Below, piece by piece: positions 53,382 through 61,538 of a DNA stretch of 64,000 bases. The DNA is from Streptomyces niveus (GTDB lineage Bacteria > Actinomycetota > Actinomycetes > Streptomycetales > Streptomycetaceae). The notes under the pieces were generated by a model. That model was not told the origin of the DNA. It did no database searches and saw only the letters and a list, made by a program, of their open reading frames with translations. The translations under genes were made by a program, and so were the position numbers. The stretch lies in NCBI RefSeq assembly GCF_002009175.1, contig NZ_CP018047.1, positions 1,054,001 to 1,118,000 on the forward strand. Direction: 5' to 3'. Numbering within the stretch: position 1 is the stretch's first letter; the number at the start of each line of letters is the position of its first letter.

Positions 53382-53412
53382 GTGGCGGCCCGCCCCCGGC
53401 ACGGGCCGCCAC
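53382..53412. terminator. Bidirectional terminator between enoyl-reductase-like and endonuclease V genes
   Basis: GTGGCGGCCCG / CGGGCCGCCAC, 11-bp perfect arms with a 9-nt loop, between convergent genes. Confidence 0.8.
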
Positions 53413-53467
53413 GCGCGTACGGAAGGCAGACCGGGGTGGTGCGAAGAACTCATCGCCGCGCGCCGGA

Positions 53468-54163
53468 TCAATTTCCGCGCGTGCCCTCCACGGCGTCGCG
53501 CAGCGCCTGGCGGCAGAGGGTGTCGGCCTGACGGGTCGTCTCCGGGATACGGAAGTCGCGGGCGAGGCGCAGGGTGTGCGCGCAGGCGGTGTCGAGATCG
53601 GTCCGGTGCCCGACCGAGACGAAGACGGGCTTCACACCGTCCTGCGTGCGCAGCGCGCGGCCCACCTCCTCGCCGTCGTCGGCGAGGAGCGGCGAGAAGT
53701 CGCCACGGCGGTCGGCGGGCTGCTCGTACGAGAAGGTGAACGGGTTCTTGGCGACACCGATGACCGGCAGCCCGGTCAGCACCCCGAGGTGGCTGGCGAG
53801 GCCGAACCGGCGCGGATGGGCGCGGCCGTAGCCGTCGCAGACGACGAGTCCAGGCTCGGACGTCAGGGCGTCGAGCGCGGCGAGGACGGTGGGGATCTCA
53901 CGGAAGGCGAGCAGCCCCGGCACGTAGGGGAAGGCGACCCGCCCGACGGCGGTCGCCCGGTCCACGACGTCGAGGGTGGCCGCGTCGAGGACGACGGCCG
54001 CGGCGGCGACGATGTCCCGCTCGTCGTCGTACGCGACGTCGACCCCGGTCACCAGCCCGGTCCCGGCCGCGGGCCCCGCCTCGTCCAGCACGACGAGGCG
54101 CCGCAACTCGTCCTGCACGGCCCTGGCTTCGGCCTCGTCGGCGGGCGTCCTGATGGTCGTCAT
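53468..54163 (-). CDS. nfi: Endonuclease V (deoxyinosine 3' endonuclease)
   Basis: 231-aa endonuclease V, which nicks DNA near deoxyinosine and other deaminated bases. Family motifs: VTGVDVAYDD (metal Asp), the strand-separating wedge YVPGLLAFREIP (PYxP in E. coli), VCDGYGRAHPRRFGLASHLG (metal Asp) and VIGVAKNPF. The ATG at 54163 (MTTIRTPADEAEARA) is preferred; no strong ribosome site exists, and a TAGGCT hexamer lies 8 nt upstream, so the mRNA may be leaderless. Confidence 0.93.
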   Translation of the reverse strand: MTTIRTPADEAEARAVQDELRRLVVLDEAGPAAGTGLVTGVDVAYDDERDIVAAAAVVLDAATLDVVDRATAVGRVAFPYVPGLLAFREIPTVLAALDALTSEPGLVVCDGYGRAHPRRFGLASHLGVLTGLPVIGVAKNPFTFSYEQPADRRGDFSPLLADDGEEVGRALRTQDGVKPVFVSVGHRTDLDTACAHTLRLARDFRIPETTRQADTLCRQALRDAVEGTRGN

Positions 54164-54222
54164 GGTGCGCCAGCCTATGGGTGAGGCCGGAGAGGTACAC
54201 CTGGGTCCCTCTGGTGGCCGGT

Positions 54223-54247
54223 TCGTCCCCAATCGCCGGACGGGCTG
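54223..54247. repeat. Dispersed repeat copy between endonuclease V and YciI genes
   Basis: TCGTCCCCAATCGCCGGACGG..., same element as at 41743/41822. Confidence 0.6.
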
Positions 54248-54284
54248 CATGTGCGGCCCGCCCGCGGTCGCTAGCCTGGCGATC

Positions 54285-54605
54285 ATGTTCGTACTGGAGC
54301 TGACTTACACCGCCCCGCTCGACCGTGTCGACGCGCTCGCGGCGGAGCATCACGCGTGGGTCGACGACCACTTCGCCGCGGGGACCTTCATCGCGTCGGG
54401 GCGCAAGAAGCCCCGCGACGGGGGCGTGATCCTGGCCGTCGGGGACGACCGCGCGGCGGTCGAGGCGCGCGTCGCCGCGGATCCCTTCGTGGTGGGCGGG
54501 GTGTGCGCGTACCGGATCACGGAGTTCGCCGTGGCCCGTACCGCGCCCGGACTGGCCCAGTACCGGGAGCAGCGGCCGCCGCGGTGGCCCCCGACCGGCG
54601 AGTAG
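54285..54605 (+). CDS. YciI-family protein
   Basis: 106-aa YciI/DGPF-like ferredoxin-fold protein. FVLELTYTAPLDRVDALAAEH...WVDDHFAAG gives the conserved His/Asp pair, and FIASGRKKPRDGGVIL follows the family pattern. Biochemical role is uncertain; relatives include muconolactone isomerase-like enzymes. The ATG at 54285 lacks a ribosome site and follows TAGCCT by 7 nt, so it is probably leaderless. Confidence 0.85.
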   Translation: MFVLELTYTAPLDRVDALAAEHHAWVDDHFAAGTFIASGRKKPRDGGVILAVGDDRAAVEARVAADPFVVGGVCAYRITEFAVARTAPGLAQYREQRPPRWPPTGE

Positions 54606-54613
54606 CGAAAACG

Positions 54614-54627
54614 GTGACGTAGGTCAC
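54614..54627. promoter_or_regulatory. Crp-type site upstream of the ssgA-like gene
   Basis: GTGACGTAGGTCAC fits GTGA-N6-TCAC, the streptomycete Crp half-site pair, 92 nt before the TTG start. Confidence 0.5.
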
Positions 54628-54719
54628 GCCGTTTCCCGAGCACTCTTCGGCGTGCTACGTCGTCCTTCCCTGTAGCGGAAGACGCACATCCGCCCGAGCC
54701 GTGCGAAGGGGAGCTGGCC

Positions 54720-55136
54720 TTGTCCACCGTCATCGAGCAGGCCCTGCAAGCCCGGCTGGTCGCCTCGGCGCCGCAGCTGGAGACCGTTCCCGCCACCCTG
54801 CGCTACGACGGCGAGGATCCCTTCGCCGTGCGGATGGCGTTCCCGCCCACGGCGACCCTGGAGGGCACGGAGGTGTCCTGGGCGTTCTCCCGCGAGCTGC
54901 TGACCCTCGGGATGGACGAGCCGGCCGGACTCGGTGACGTACGCGTGAGGCCGTTCGGCTACGACCGTACGGTCCTGGAGTTCCACGCCCCCGAGGGCGT
55001 CGCGATGGTCCATGTCCGCACGTCGGAGGTGCGGCGCTTCCTCGACCGCTCCCTGGGCGTCGTCCCGGTCGGCCGCGAGCATCTGCACCTGGATCTGGAC
55101 CACGACCTCGCCGAGCTGCTGCGCGACGCCTGCTGA
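54720..55136 (+). CDS. ssgD: SsgA-like sporulation/cell-division protein, probable SsgD
   Basis: 138-aa SsgA-like protein (SALP), a family confined to morphologically complex actinomycetes that guides septum and wall remodelling. Family features: LPATLRYD-like segment ATLRYDGEDPFAVRMAFP, WAFSRELLTLGMDEPAGLGDVRV and a C-terminal FLDRSLGVVPVGRE helix. It starts with TTG at 54720, 6 nt after GGGGAG. The name ssgD rests on position relative to neighbours (S. coelicolor SCO6722 from memory) more than on sequence. Confidence 0.8.
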   Translation: MSTVIEQALQARLVASAPQLETVPATLRYDGEDPFAVRMAFPPTATLEGTEVSWAFSRELLTLGMDEPAGLGDVRVRPFGYDRTVLEFHAPEGVAMVHVRTSEVRRFLDRSLGVVPVGREHLHLDLDHDLAELLRDAC

Positions 55137-55212
55137 ACCCTGCCGCCCCGTCCGTCCCGCCCGCCACGCCCGCCCCGCCCGCCCCGTCCGCCCCGTCCGC
55201 CCGAAAAACGCG

Positions 55213-55241
55213 TTGCCCCTCCCCCGGCGCGCTCGTACGGT
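55213..55241 (+). promoter_or_regulatory. Promoter of the ABC-F resistance-type gene
   Basis: -35 TTGCCC (55213-55218), exact 17-bp spacer, -10 TACGGT (55236-55241). Transcription from ~55248 would give a ~186-nt untranslated leader containing a mini-ORF. The 70 nt before it are a C-rich CCCGCCCCG-type tandem low-complexity tract with no gene. Confidence 0.6.
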
Positions 55242-55278
55242 GTTCAGCGTTCCTGTTGTCACCGAACGGAGTAGGACG

Positions 55279-55290
55279 TTGCTCTTCTGA
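55279..55290 (+). CDS. Three-codon leader ORF (MLF-stop) upstream of the ABC-F gene
   Basis: TTG CTC TTC TGA with GGAG 7 nt upstream, an ideal ribosome site for a peptide of only three residues. Its position in a long structured leader of an antibiotic-resistance-type ABC-F gene suggests a drug-sensing translated leader. Confidence 0.55.
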   Translation: MLF

Positions 55291-55296
55291 GGTCCT

Positions 55297-55390
55297 GAGA
55301 CACCGTGCCGCGCGGCTCCCTGCCCGCGCGCACCGCGTGCGACCTCGGCGATCGAGCCGTCCCTTCCCCGGTGCCCTCCGCCGGTGTCTC
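55297..55390 (+). promoter_or_regulatory. Structured leader with long-range helix before the ABC-F gene
   Basis: GAGACACCG (55297-55305) pairs perfectly with CGGTGTCTC (55382-55390). The helix begins just after the mini-ORF stop. The overlapping GGTCCTG (55291-55297) could alternatively pair with the gene's own ribosome site CAGGAGACC, giving two mutually exclusive folds. Confidence 0.55.
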
Positions 55391-55433
55391 CCACCGTTGC
55401 CCCGCATCCCTTCGCAGCAGCCAGGAGACCCGT

Positions 55434-57068
55434 ATGTCTACTTCCGCCCAAATCACTTGCTCCGCGCTCTCCTTCGGATGGCCGGACGGAAGTGTCGTGT
55501 TCGACGACTTCCAACTGGCCGTCGGTCCCGGCAGAACCGGCCTCGTCGGAGTCAACGGGTCAGGTAAATCAACCCTGTTGAAGCTCATGGCCGGCGCGCT
55601 CACCCCCACGGACGGCCGGGCGGACGTGGTGGGCGAGATCGGATATCTCCCGCAGAACGCCGTCCTCGACACCGCTCTGCGCGTCGACCAGGCGCTCGGT
55701 ATCGCGGGCGTCCGCGCCGCGCTGCTCGCCGTCGAGGCGGGCGACGCGAGCGAGGAGAACTTCGCCGCCGTCGGCGACGACTGGGACGTCGAGGAGCGGG
55801 CGCGCGCCACGCTCGACCAGCTCGGGCTCGGGCACGTGGGCCTCGACCGCACCATCGGCGAGGTGTCCGGCGGCGAGTGCGTCCTGCTGCGGCTGGCGGC
55901 CCTGCTGCTGGCCCGGCCCTCGGTGCTGCTGCTCGACGAGCCGACGAACAATCTGGATCTGTACGCGCGCCGGCGGCTGCACGCGGCCGTCGCCGCCTGG
56001 TCCGGCCTGCTGGTCGTGGTCAGTCATGACCGCGAACTGCTCGATCTGGTCGACCGGATCGCCGATCTGCGGGACGGCGAGGTCACCTGGTACGGCGGGA
56101 ACTTCTCCGCGTACGAGGAAGCCCTCGCCGTCGAACAGGAGGCCGCGGAGCGGATGGTGCGCGTCGCCGAGAGCGATGTGCAGCGGCAGAAGCGCGAACT
56201 GGCCGACGCACAGGTCAAGTTGGCGCGGCGCAAGCGCTACGGACAGAAGATGTGGGACACCAAGCGCGAGCCGAAAGCCGTCATGGCCCAGCGCAAGCGC
56301 CAGGCTCAGGTGTCGGCGGGCAAGCACCGCGCCATGCACACCACGAAGCTCGCGGAGGCGCGGGAACGGCTCGGCGAGGCGGTGGAGGCGGTGCGCGACG
56401 ACGACGAGATCCGGATCGAGCTGCCCGCCACGGAGGTCCACGCCGGTGTCGGCGTGCTGCGGCTGCGCGAGCTGGAGCTGCGGTACGGCGCGCGGGCGGC
56501 GGGTGAGTTCACGATCCACGGCCCGGAGCGGATCGCGCTGGTGGGACGGAACGGCGCGGGCAAGACGACGCTGCTGCGGACGGTCGCCGGGGAGCTGGCG
56601 CCGGTCTCCGGCGAGGCCGAGACGCTGGTGCCGACGCGCTTCCTGCCGCAGCGGCTCGACGTCCTGGACGACGCGCTGAGCGTGGTCGAGAACGTCGCGC
56701 GGTTCGCCCCCGGCGCCACCGACAACGAGATCCGGGCGCGGCTCGCCCGCTTCCTGTTCCGGGGCGCGCGGGCGAACCAGCCTGCCGGGACCCTGTCGGG
56801 CGGGGAGCGGTTCCGTGCCTCGCTCGCCGCCCTGCTGCTCGCGCGGCCGGCGCCCCGGCTGCTGATGCTGGACGAGCCGACGAACAGTCTCGATCTGGCG
56901 AGCGTGCGCGCGCTCACGGCGGCCCTGGGCTCGTACCGGGGCGCGCTGGTCGTGGCGAGCCACGACGTGCCGTTCCTGGAGTCGATCGGTGTCAGCCGGT
57001 GGCTGCTGCTCGACGGCGAGCTGCGCGACACCACGGCGGAGGAGGTACGGGCAGGTCAGCCCTCCTGA
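55434..57068 (+). CDS. ABC-F protein, antibiotic-resistance type
   Basis: 544-aa soluble double-ATPase with Walker A GVNGSGKST and GRNGAGKTT, signatures VSGGECVLLR and LSGGERFRAS, and Walker B LLLDEPTNNLDL / LMLDEPTNSLDL. The linker is long and basic (RRKRYGQKMWDTKREPKAV). It resembles antibiotic-resistance ABC-F proteins of Streptomyces (TlrC/SrmB/OleB-like group), which dislodge ribosome-targeting drugs; the target is not readable. The ATG at 55434 has AGGAGA 5 nt upstream. It is preceded by an attenuator-like leader and followed by a UvrA-like gene. Confidence 0.9.
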   Translation: MSTSAQITCSALSFGWPDGSVVFDDFQLAVGPGRTGLVGVNGSGKSTLLKLMAGALTPTDGRADVVGEIGYLPQNAVLDTALRVDQALGIAGVRAALLAVEAGDASEENFAAVGDDWDVEERARATLDQLGLGHVGLDRTIGEVSGGECVLLRLAALLLARPSVLLLDEPTNNLDLYARRRLHAAVAAWSGLLVVVSHDRELLDLVDRIADLRDGEVTWYGGNFSAYEEALAVEQEAAERMVRVAESDVQRQKRELADAQVKLARRKRYGQKMWDTKREPKAVMAQRKRQAQVSAGKHRAMHTTKLAEARERLGEAVEAVRDDDEIRIELPATEVHAGVGVLRLRELELRYGARAAGEFTIHGPERIALVGRNGAGKTTLLRTVAGELAPVSGEAETLVPTRFLPQRLDVLDDALSVVENVARFAPGATDNEIRARLARFLFRGARANQPAGTLSGGERFRASLAALLLARPAPRLLMLDEPTNSLDLASVRALTAALGSYRGALVVASHDVPFLESIGVSRWLLLDGELRDTTAEEVRAGQPS

Positions 57069-57077
57069 GGATCTTTT

Positions 57078-57110
57078 CGGGAAACCGGACAGGAGCTGTC
57101 TGGTTTCCCG
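57078..57110 (+). terminator. 15-bp stem-loop between ABC-F and UvrA-like genes
   Basis: CGGGAAACCGGACAG / CTGTCTGGTTTCCCG with loop GAG and one G-U pair, starting 10 nt after the ABC-F stop. Terminator or attenuator. Confidence 0.8.
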
Positions 57111-57125
57111 ATTAGCTTCGGGCGC

Positions 57126-59414
57126 ATGCCACAGAACATCACCATCGTGGGCGCCCGTGAGAACAACCTCAGGAACGTCTCGCTGACCATCCCCAAGGAC
57201 CGGATCACCGTCTTCACCGGTGTCTCCGGCTCCGGCAAGTCCTCGATCGTCTTCGACACCATCGCCGTGGAGTCCCGGCGACAGCTCAACGAGACCTTCA
57301 CGACGTACATCAGGAACCGGCTGCCCAAGTACGAACGGCCGCACGTCGAGGCGATCGACGATCTGTCGGTCGCGATCGTCATCGACCAGAAGCCCGTCGG
57401 CGGCAACGTCCGCTCCACCGTCGGCACGATGACCGACATCTACTCGGTGATCCGGGTGCTGTTCTCGCGGTACGGCACGCCGAGCGCGGGGGCGGCCACC
57501 GCGTACTCCTTCAACGACCCGTCCGGCATGTGCCCGGAGTGCGACGGCGTGGGCCGGGTGGTGCGGCTCGACCTCGACCGCGCGTTCGACTGGTCGAAGT
57601 CCCTGAACGGGGGCGCGCTGCTGCTGCCGGGGCTGACGGTGGGCGGCTGGGAGTGGAAGCTGTACGCCGGGTCCGGGCACTTCGACCCGGACAAGCCGAT
57701 CGACCAGTACACCGCCGAGGAGCGTCAACTGCTCCTGCACGGAGGTGATTTCACCGTCAAGGTGGAGATGAAGACAGGATCGGCCGACATGCGGTTCGAG
57801 GGGGTCGTGGGCCGTTTCACCCGGCTGTTCCTCAAGCGCGACACGGCCGGCATGTCCGAGAAGCGCAAGGAGGCCGCGAGCCGTTTCACCTCGGAGCGGG
57901 TGTGCGACGCGTGCGGCGGGGCCCGGCTGAACGAGGCGGCCCTTGCCACCCGTATCGACGGCCTGTCCATCGCCGACTTCACGCGGATGGAGGTCGCCGA
58001 CCTGGCCGAGGTGCTGGCGCGGATCGACGATCCGGTGGCGACGCCGATCGCCGCCGCCGCGCGCGCCCGGCTGGACCGGCTGGTCGGCATCGGACTCGGC
58101 TATCTGAGCCTGGACCGGGAGACGACGACACTGTCCGGCGGCGAGGGGCAGCGGCTCAAGATGGTTCGCCATCTGGGGAGTTCACTGACGGGGCTGACGT
58201 TCATCTTCGACGAGCCGAGCGTGGGCCTGCACCCGCGCGACGTGGGACGGCTGAACGATCTGCTGCGGCGGCTGCGCGACCGGGGCAACACGGTGCTGGT
58301 GGTGGAGCACGACCCCGATGTGGTGGCGATCGCGGACCATGTCGTCGACATGGGGCCGAGGGCGGGCGCGGACGGCGGACAGGTGGTGTTCGAAGGGACC
58401 GTGGAACAGCTGCGGGAGGCCGGCACGCTCACCGGGCGGCATCTGGTGAGCCGTACGCCCATGAAGGAGCGCTTCCGCTCCCCCACCGGCCAACTCCCGG
58501 TGCGGGGCGCCGCGTTGCACAATCTGAAGGGCATCGACGTACAGTTCCCGGCCGGGGTGCTGACGGCGGTGACCGGTGTCGCGGGGTCGGGGAAGTCGAC
58601 GCTGGTCTCCGAGGTCTTCACGGCCGCCCACCCGGACGCGATCGTCATCGACCAGAGCGCGATCACGGCCTCGTCGCGGTCCACCCCGGCGTCGTACATC
58701 GGCGTCATGGACACCGTCCGCAAGGTCTACGCGAAGGTGAACCGCGTCCAGCCCGGCCTCTTCAGCTTCAACTCGTCGGGCGCCTGCGCCGAGTGCGCCG
58801 GCCGCGGGATCATCTACACCGATCTGGCGTTCATGGATCCGGTGACGACCGTCTGCCAGGTGTGCGAGGGCCGGCGGTTCAACGACGACGTGCTCGCGCA
58901 CAAGGTGGGCGGCCGGTCGATCGTCGACGTCCTGGACATGACGGCCGCTCAGGCGATCCCGTTCTTCGAGGAGTTCGGCGGTGACAAGCTGCTGCTGCGC
59001 AAGCTCCGGACCCTGAACGACGTGGGCCTGACGTATCTGACGCTCGGTCAGCCGCTCAGTTCGCTGTCGGGCGGTGAGCGGCAGCGCATCAAGCTGGCGA
59101 CCCAACTGCACCGTACGGGCAGCGTGTACGTCCTGGACGAGCCGACCACCGGACTGCACATGGCGGACGTGGGCACCCTGCTGGCGCTGCTCGACCGGCT
59201 GGTGGACGCGGGGAACTCGGTGATCTGCGTCGAGCACAACATGGACGTGGTCAAGCGGGCCGACTGGGTGATCGATCTGGGCCCGGACGGCGGGAAGCAC
59301 GGCGGCGAGATCGTCTTCGAGGGCACACCGGGCGAACTGCTGCGCCACCCCAAGTCGTTCACGGCGCAGTACCTCCGGCGGGAGCTGGGCCTGTCGGACC
59401 CGTCCGGCGACTGA
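57126..59414 (+). CDS. UvrA-like drug-resistance ATPase (DrrC/UvrA2 type)
   Basis: 762-aa UvrA paralogue, shorter than housekeeping UvrA (~950 aa). Walker A motifs GVSGSGKSS and GVAGSGKST; ABC signatures LSGGEGQRLK and LSGGERQRIK; Walker B FIFDEPSVGLH and YVLDEPTTGLH. Zinc-finger cysteines are in MCPECDGVG, VCDACGGAR, ACAECAGRG and QVCEGRR. Relatives such as DrrC protect against DNA-binding drugs like daunorubicin. There is no ribosome site before the ATG, and TAGCTT ends 7 nt upstream, so it may be transcribed leaderless from its own promoter. Its pairing with an ABC-F gene suggests a resistance function. Confidence 0.92.
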   Translation: MPQNITIVGARENNLRNVSLTIPKDRITVFTGVSGSGKSSIVFDTIAVESRRQLNETFTTYIRNRLPKYERPHVEAIDDLSVAIVIDQKPVGGNVRSTVGTMTDIYSVIRVLFSRYGTPSAGAATAYSFNDPSGMCPECDGVGRVVRLDLDRAFDWSKSLNGGALLLPGLTVGGWEWKLYAGSGHFDPDKPIDQYTAEERQLLLHGGDFTVKVEMKTGSADMRFEGVVGRFTRLFLKRDTAGMSEKRKEAASRFTSERVCDACGGARLNEAALATRIDGLSIADFTRMEVADLAEVLARIDDPVATPIAAAARARLDRLVGIGLGYLSLDRETTTLSGGEGQRLKMVRHLGSSLTGLTFIFDEPSVGLHPRDVGRLNDLLRRLRDRGNTVLVVEHDPDVVAIADHVVDMGPRAGADGGQVVFEGTVEQLREAGTLTGRHLVSRTPMKERFRSPTGQLPVRGAALHNLKGIDVQFPAGVLTAVTGVAGSGKSTLVSEVFTAAHPDAIVIDQSAITASSRSTPASYIGVMDTVRKVYAKVNRVQPGLFSFNSSGACAECAGRGIIYTDLAFMDPVTTVCQVCEGRRFNDDVLAHKVGGRSIVDVLDMTAAQAIPFFEEFGGDKLLLRKLRTLNDVGLTYLTLGQPLSSLSGGERQRIKLATQLHRTGSVYVLDEPTTGLHMADVGTLLALLDRLVDAGNSVICVEHNMDVVKRADWVIDLGPDGGKHGGEIVFEGTPGELLRHPKSFTAQYLRRELGLSDPSGD

Positions 59415-59456
59415 GGACGACCGGGGGCCACGCGGACCCCTGCTGACCTGGTTTGG

Positions 59457-59486
59457 TCGTCGCCGCCTCTGCCGGGGCGGCGACGA
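59457..59486 (+). terminator. Terminator after the UvrA-like gene
   Basis: TCGTCGCCGCC / GGCGGCGACGA, 11-bp perfect arms with an 8-nt loop, between the UvrA-like stop and the DDAH ribosome site. Confidence 0.8.
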
Positions 59487-59503
59487 TCCGTCCGGAGGTA
59501 CGC

Positions 59504-60280
59504 GTGCCCAGCAGGAAAGCCTTGATCCGACGCCCCGGTCCCCGTCTCACCGAGGGCCTGGTGACCCATCTGGAGCGCACGCCGGTCGACGCCGGACTGG
59601 CCCTCGCGCAGTGGGAGTCGTACACGCGGGCGCTGCGGGAGCACGGCTGGGAGACGACGGAGGCGGCGCCGGCCGACGACTGCCAGGACGCGGTGTTCGT
59701 CGAGGACACGGTGGTGGTGTTCCGTGACGTCGCGCTGATCGCGCGCTCCGGCGCCGAGTCGCGCCGACCGGAGACCGCCGCCGTGGAGGAGGCGCTGACC
59801 GCGCTCGGCTGCTCGGTCGAGCGGGTACGGGAGCCGGGCACGCTCGACGGCGGCGATGTCCTGAAGGTTGGCGACACGGTGTACGTGGGGCAGGGCGGGC
59901 GGACGAACGAGGCGGGCGTACGGCAGGTGCGCGCCACGTTCGAGCCGCTGGGCGCGCGCGTCGTCGCCGTACCGGTGAGCAGGGTGCTGCACCTGAAGTC
60001 GGCGGTGACCGCGCTGCCGGACGGCACCGTGATCGGCCACCCGCCGCTCGTCGACGACCCGTCGCTCTTCCCGCGTTTCCTGGCCGTTCCGGAGGAGGCG
60101 GGTTCGCATGTGGTGCTGCTCGGCGGCGGGAGGCTGCTGATGGCGGCGAGCGCGCCGCGCGGCGCCGAACTGTTCGCGGATCTCGGTCTTGAGCCCGTTC
60201 CGGTCGACATCAGCGAGTTCGAGAAGCTCGAAGGGTGCGTGACCTGCCTCTCGGTACGGCTGCGTGACCTGCGCGCATAA
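59504..60280 (+). CDS. Dimethylarginine dimethylaminohydrolase (DDAH)
   Basis: 258-aa pentein-fold hydrolase converting N-methylated arginines to citrulline and methylamines. The catalytic His lies in VLHLKSAVT and the nucleophilic Cys in LEGCVTCLSV near the C-terminus; acidic substrate contacts appear in QDAVFVEDTVV and GTLDGGDVL. It starts with GTG 59504 right after an ideal GGAGG site (5 nt). Length equals characterised streptomycete DDAHs. Monocistronic between two hairpin/operator regions. Confidence 0.92.
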   Translation: MPSRKALIRRPGPRLTEGLVTHLERTPVDAGLALAQWESYTRALREHGWETTEAAPADDCQDAVFVEDTVVVFRDVALIARSGAESRRPETAAVEEALTALGCSVERVREPGTLDGGDVLKVGDTVYVGQGGRTNEAGVRQVRATFEPLGARVVAVPVSRVLHLKSAVTALPDGTVIGHPPLVDDPSLFPRFLAVPEEAGSHVVLLGGGRLLMAASAPRGAELFADLGLEPVPVDISEFEKLEGCVTCLSVRLRDLRA

Positions 60281-60340
60281 CCGCATGTAGGCGGGCATCG
60301 CGTATCCGGGCTTGGCTCCCGCCTTATCGCACCCTTAACC

Positions 60341-60367
60341 TACGGTCACGTAACCTACGAACCCGTA
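60341..60367. promoter_or_regulatory. Tandem TACG-N4-CGTA operators upstream of the desaturase
   Basis: TACGGTCACGTA (60341-60352) and TACGAACCCGTA (60356-60367), centres 15 bp apart, 29 nt before the start codon. Two matching dyads imply cooperative binding of a TetR-type regulator. Confidence 0.65.
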
Positions 60368-60395
60368 GGTACCACTCCCGTCCCCAGGAGCATCC

Positions 60396-61370
60396 GTGAC
60401 ACTCACCTCTCCCCATCTCGGCAGTTCTGAGGCGTGGACCGACGCCCGGTTGCTGTACGCGCTGGAAGAGGTGGTGGAGAAAGAACTCAACCGCCATCTC
60501 AAGGTCGCCAAGGACTGGATGCCGCACGAGTACGTGCCCTGGTCCGACGCGCGCAACTTCCCCGGATTCTTCGAGGACGGCACGGTCTGGGAGCCGGAGC
60601 AGTCCAAGGTGACCGACATCGGCAAGATCGCCCTCGTGGTGAACCTGCTGACCGAGGACAACCTCCCCAGCTACCACCACGAGATCGCCAGCCTCTTCGG
60701 CCGTGACGGAGCCTGGGGCACCTGGGTGCACCGCTGGACCGCCGAGGAGGGCCGGCACGGCATCGTGATGCGCGACTACCTGCTCGCCTCGCGCGCCGTC
60801 GACCCGGACAAGCTGGAGCAGTTCCGGATGACGCACATGGCGGAGGGCTTCGAGTCGGACAACCGCCACTCGATGCTGCACTCCGTCGCGTACGTCGCCT
60901 TCCAGGAGCTGGCGACCCGCGTCTCGCACCGCAACACCGGCCACCAGTCGGGCGACCCGGTCTGCGACCGGATGCTGGCGCGTATCGCCACCGACGAGAA
61001 CCTGCACATGGTCTTCTACCGCAACCTGCTCGGCGCGGCCTTCGAGATCGCACCGGACCTGACCATGCAGGCCGTGCGCGACGTGGTCGTGCAGTTCCGG
61101 ATGCCGGGACACGGCATGCCCGGCTTCGAGCGCGCCGCCGCGCAGATGGCGATCGGCGAGATCTACAACATGCGCATCCACCACGACGACGTGCTCCAGC
61201 CGGTGCTGCGCTATCTGAAGGTGCTCGACATCGACGGGCTCGGTCCCGAGGGGCTCAAGGCGCAGGAGGAGCTCGGCCTGTACATGGGCGGGCTCGACTC
61301 GGAGGCGGCCAAGTTCGACGAGAAGCTCGCCGCCCGCAAGGCGCGGATGGCCGCGCGCGCCGCGCACTGA
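60396..61370 (+). CDS. Acyl-ACP (stearoyl-ACP type) desaturase
   Basis: 324-aa soluble di-iron fatty acyl-ACP desaturase, relative of DesA1/DesA2 and plant stearoyl-ACP desaturase. Iron ligands come from the two E-x2-H units in TAEEGRHGIV and IATDENLHMVFY plus Glu in NLLTEDNLPSYHHEI. It starts with GTG 60396, with AGGAG about 5 nt upstream. It introduces a double bond into acyl chains and so controls membrane fluidity. The tandem palindromes suggest a dedicated repressor. No ferredoxin gene is adjacent. Confidence 0.93.
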   Translation: MTLTSPHLGSSEAWTDARLLYALEEVVEKELNRHLKVAKDWMPHEYVPWSDARNFPGFFEDGTVWEPEQSKVTDIGKIALVVNLLTEDNLPSYHHEIASLFGRDGAWGTWVHRWTAEEGRHGIVMRDYLLASRAVDPDKLEQFRMTHMAEGFESDNRHSMLHSVAYVAFQELATRVSHRNTGHQSGDPVCDRMLARIATDENLHMVFYRNLLGAAFEIAPDLTMQAVRDVVVQFRMPGHGMPGFERAAAQMAIGEIYNMRIHHDDVLQPVLRYLKVLDIDGLGPEGLKAQEELGLYMGGLDSEAAKFDEKLAARKARMAARAAH

Positions 61371-61490
61371 CCCGGTCCGGCGCGTCCGGGCGCCACCGCT
61401 CGCGCCCGGATGCCGGACCGCCGGGGCTCCGGCCCGTCGAGGGTCACCACGGCCTCATCACGCTTCCCACCAGGGTGTGTTGGCACTGAG

Positions 61491-61502
61491 GGGGAGCTCC
61501 CC
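61491..61502. promoter_or_regulatory. Perfect palindrome upstream of the chitosanase
   Basis: GGGGAGCTCCCC, 12 bp, 36 nt before the GTG start and about 23 bp before the -10-like TACGCT. Candidate regulator site. Confidence 0.45.
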
Positions 61503-61538
61503 ACGGGTGTTCGAATCCGGCATCGTACGCTTTGCGAC

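Noticed and set aside
55141..55204. C-rich CCCGCCCCG-type repeats as a CRISPR or protein-coding repeat
   Set aside because: Units are short and irregular with no spacers, and the tract follows the ssgD stop; simple low-complexity DNA.
61500..61530. GTTCGAATCC resembling a tRNA T-loop
   Set aside because: Flanking bases cannot form the T-stem, and no acceptor, D or anticodon arms are found, so it is not a tRNA or tRNA fragment.
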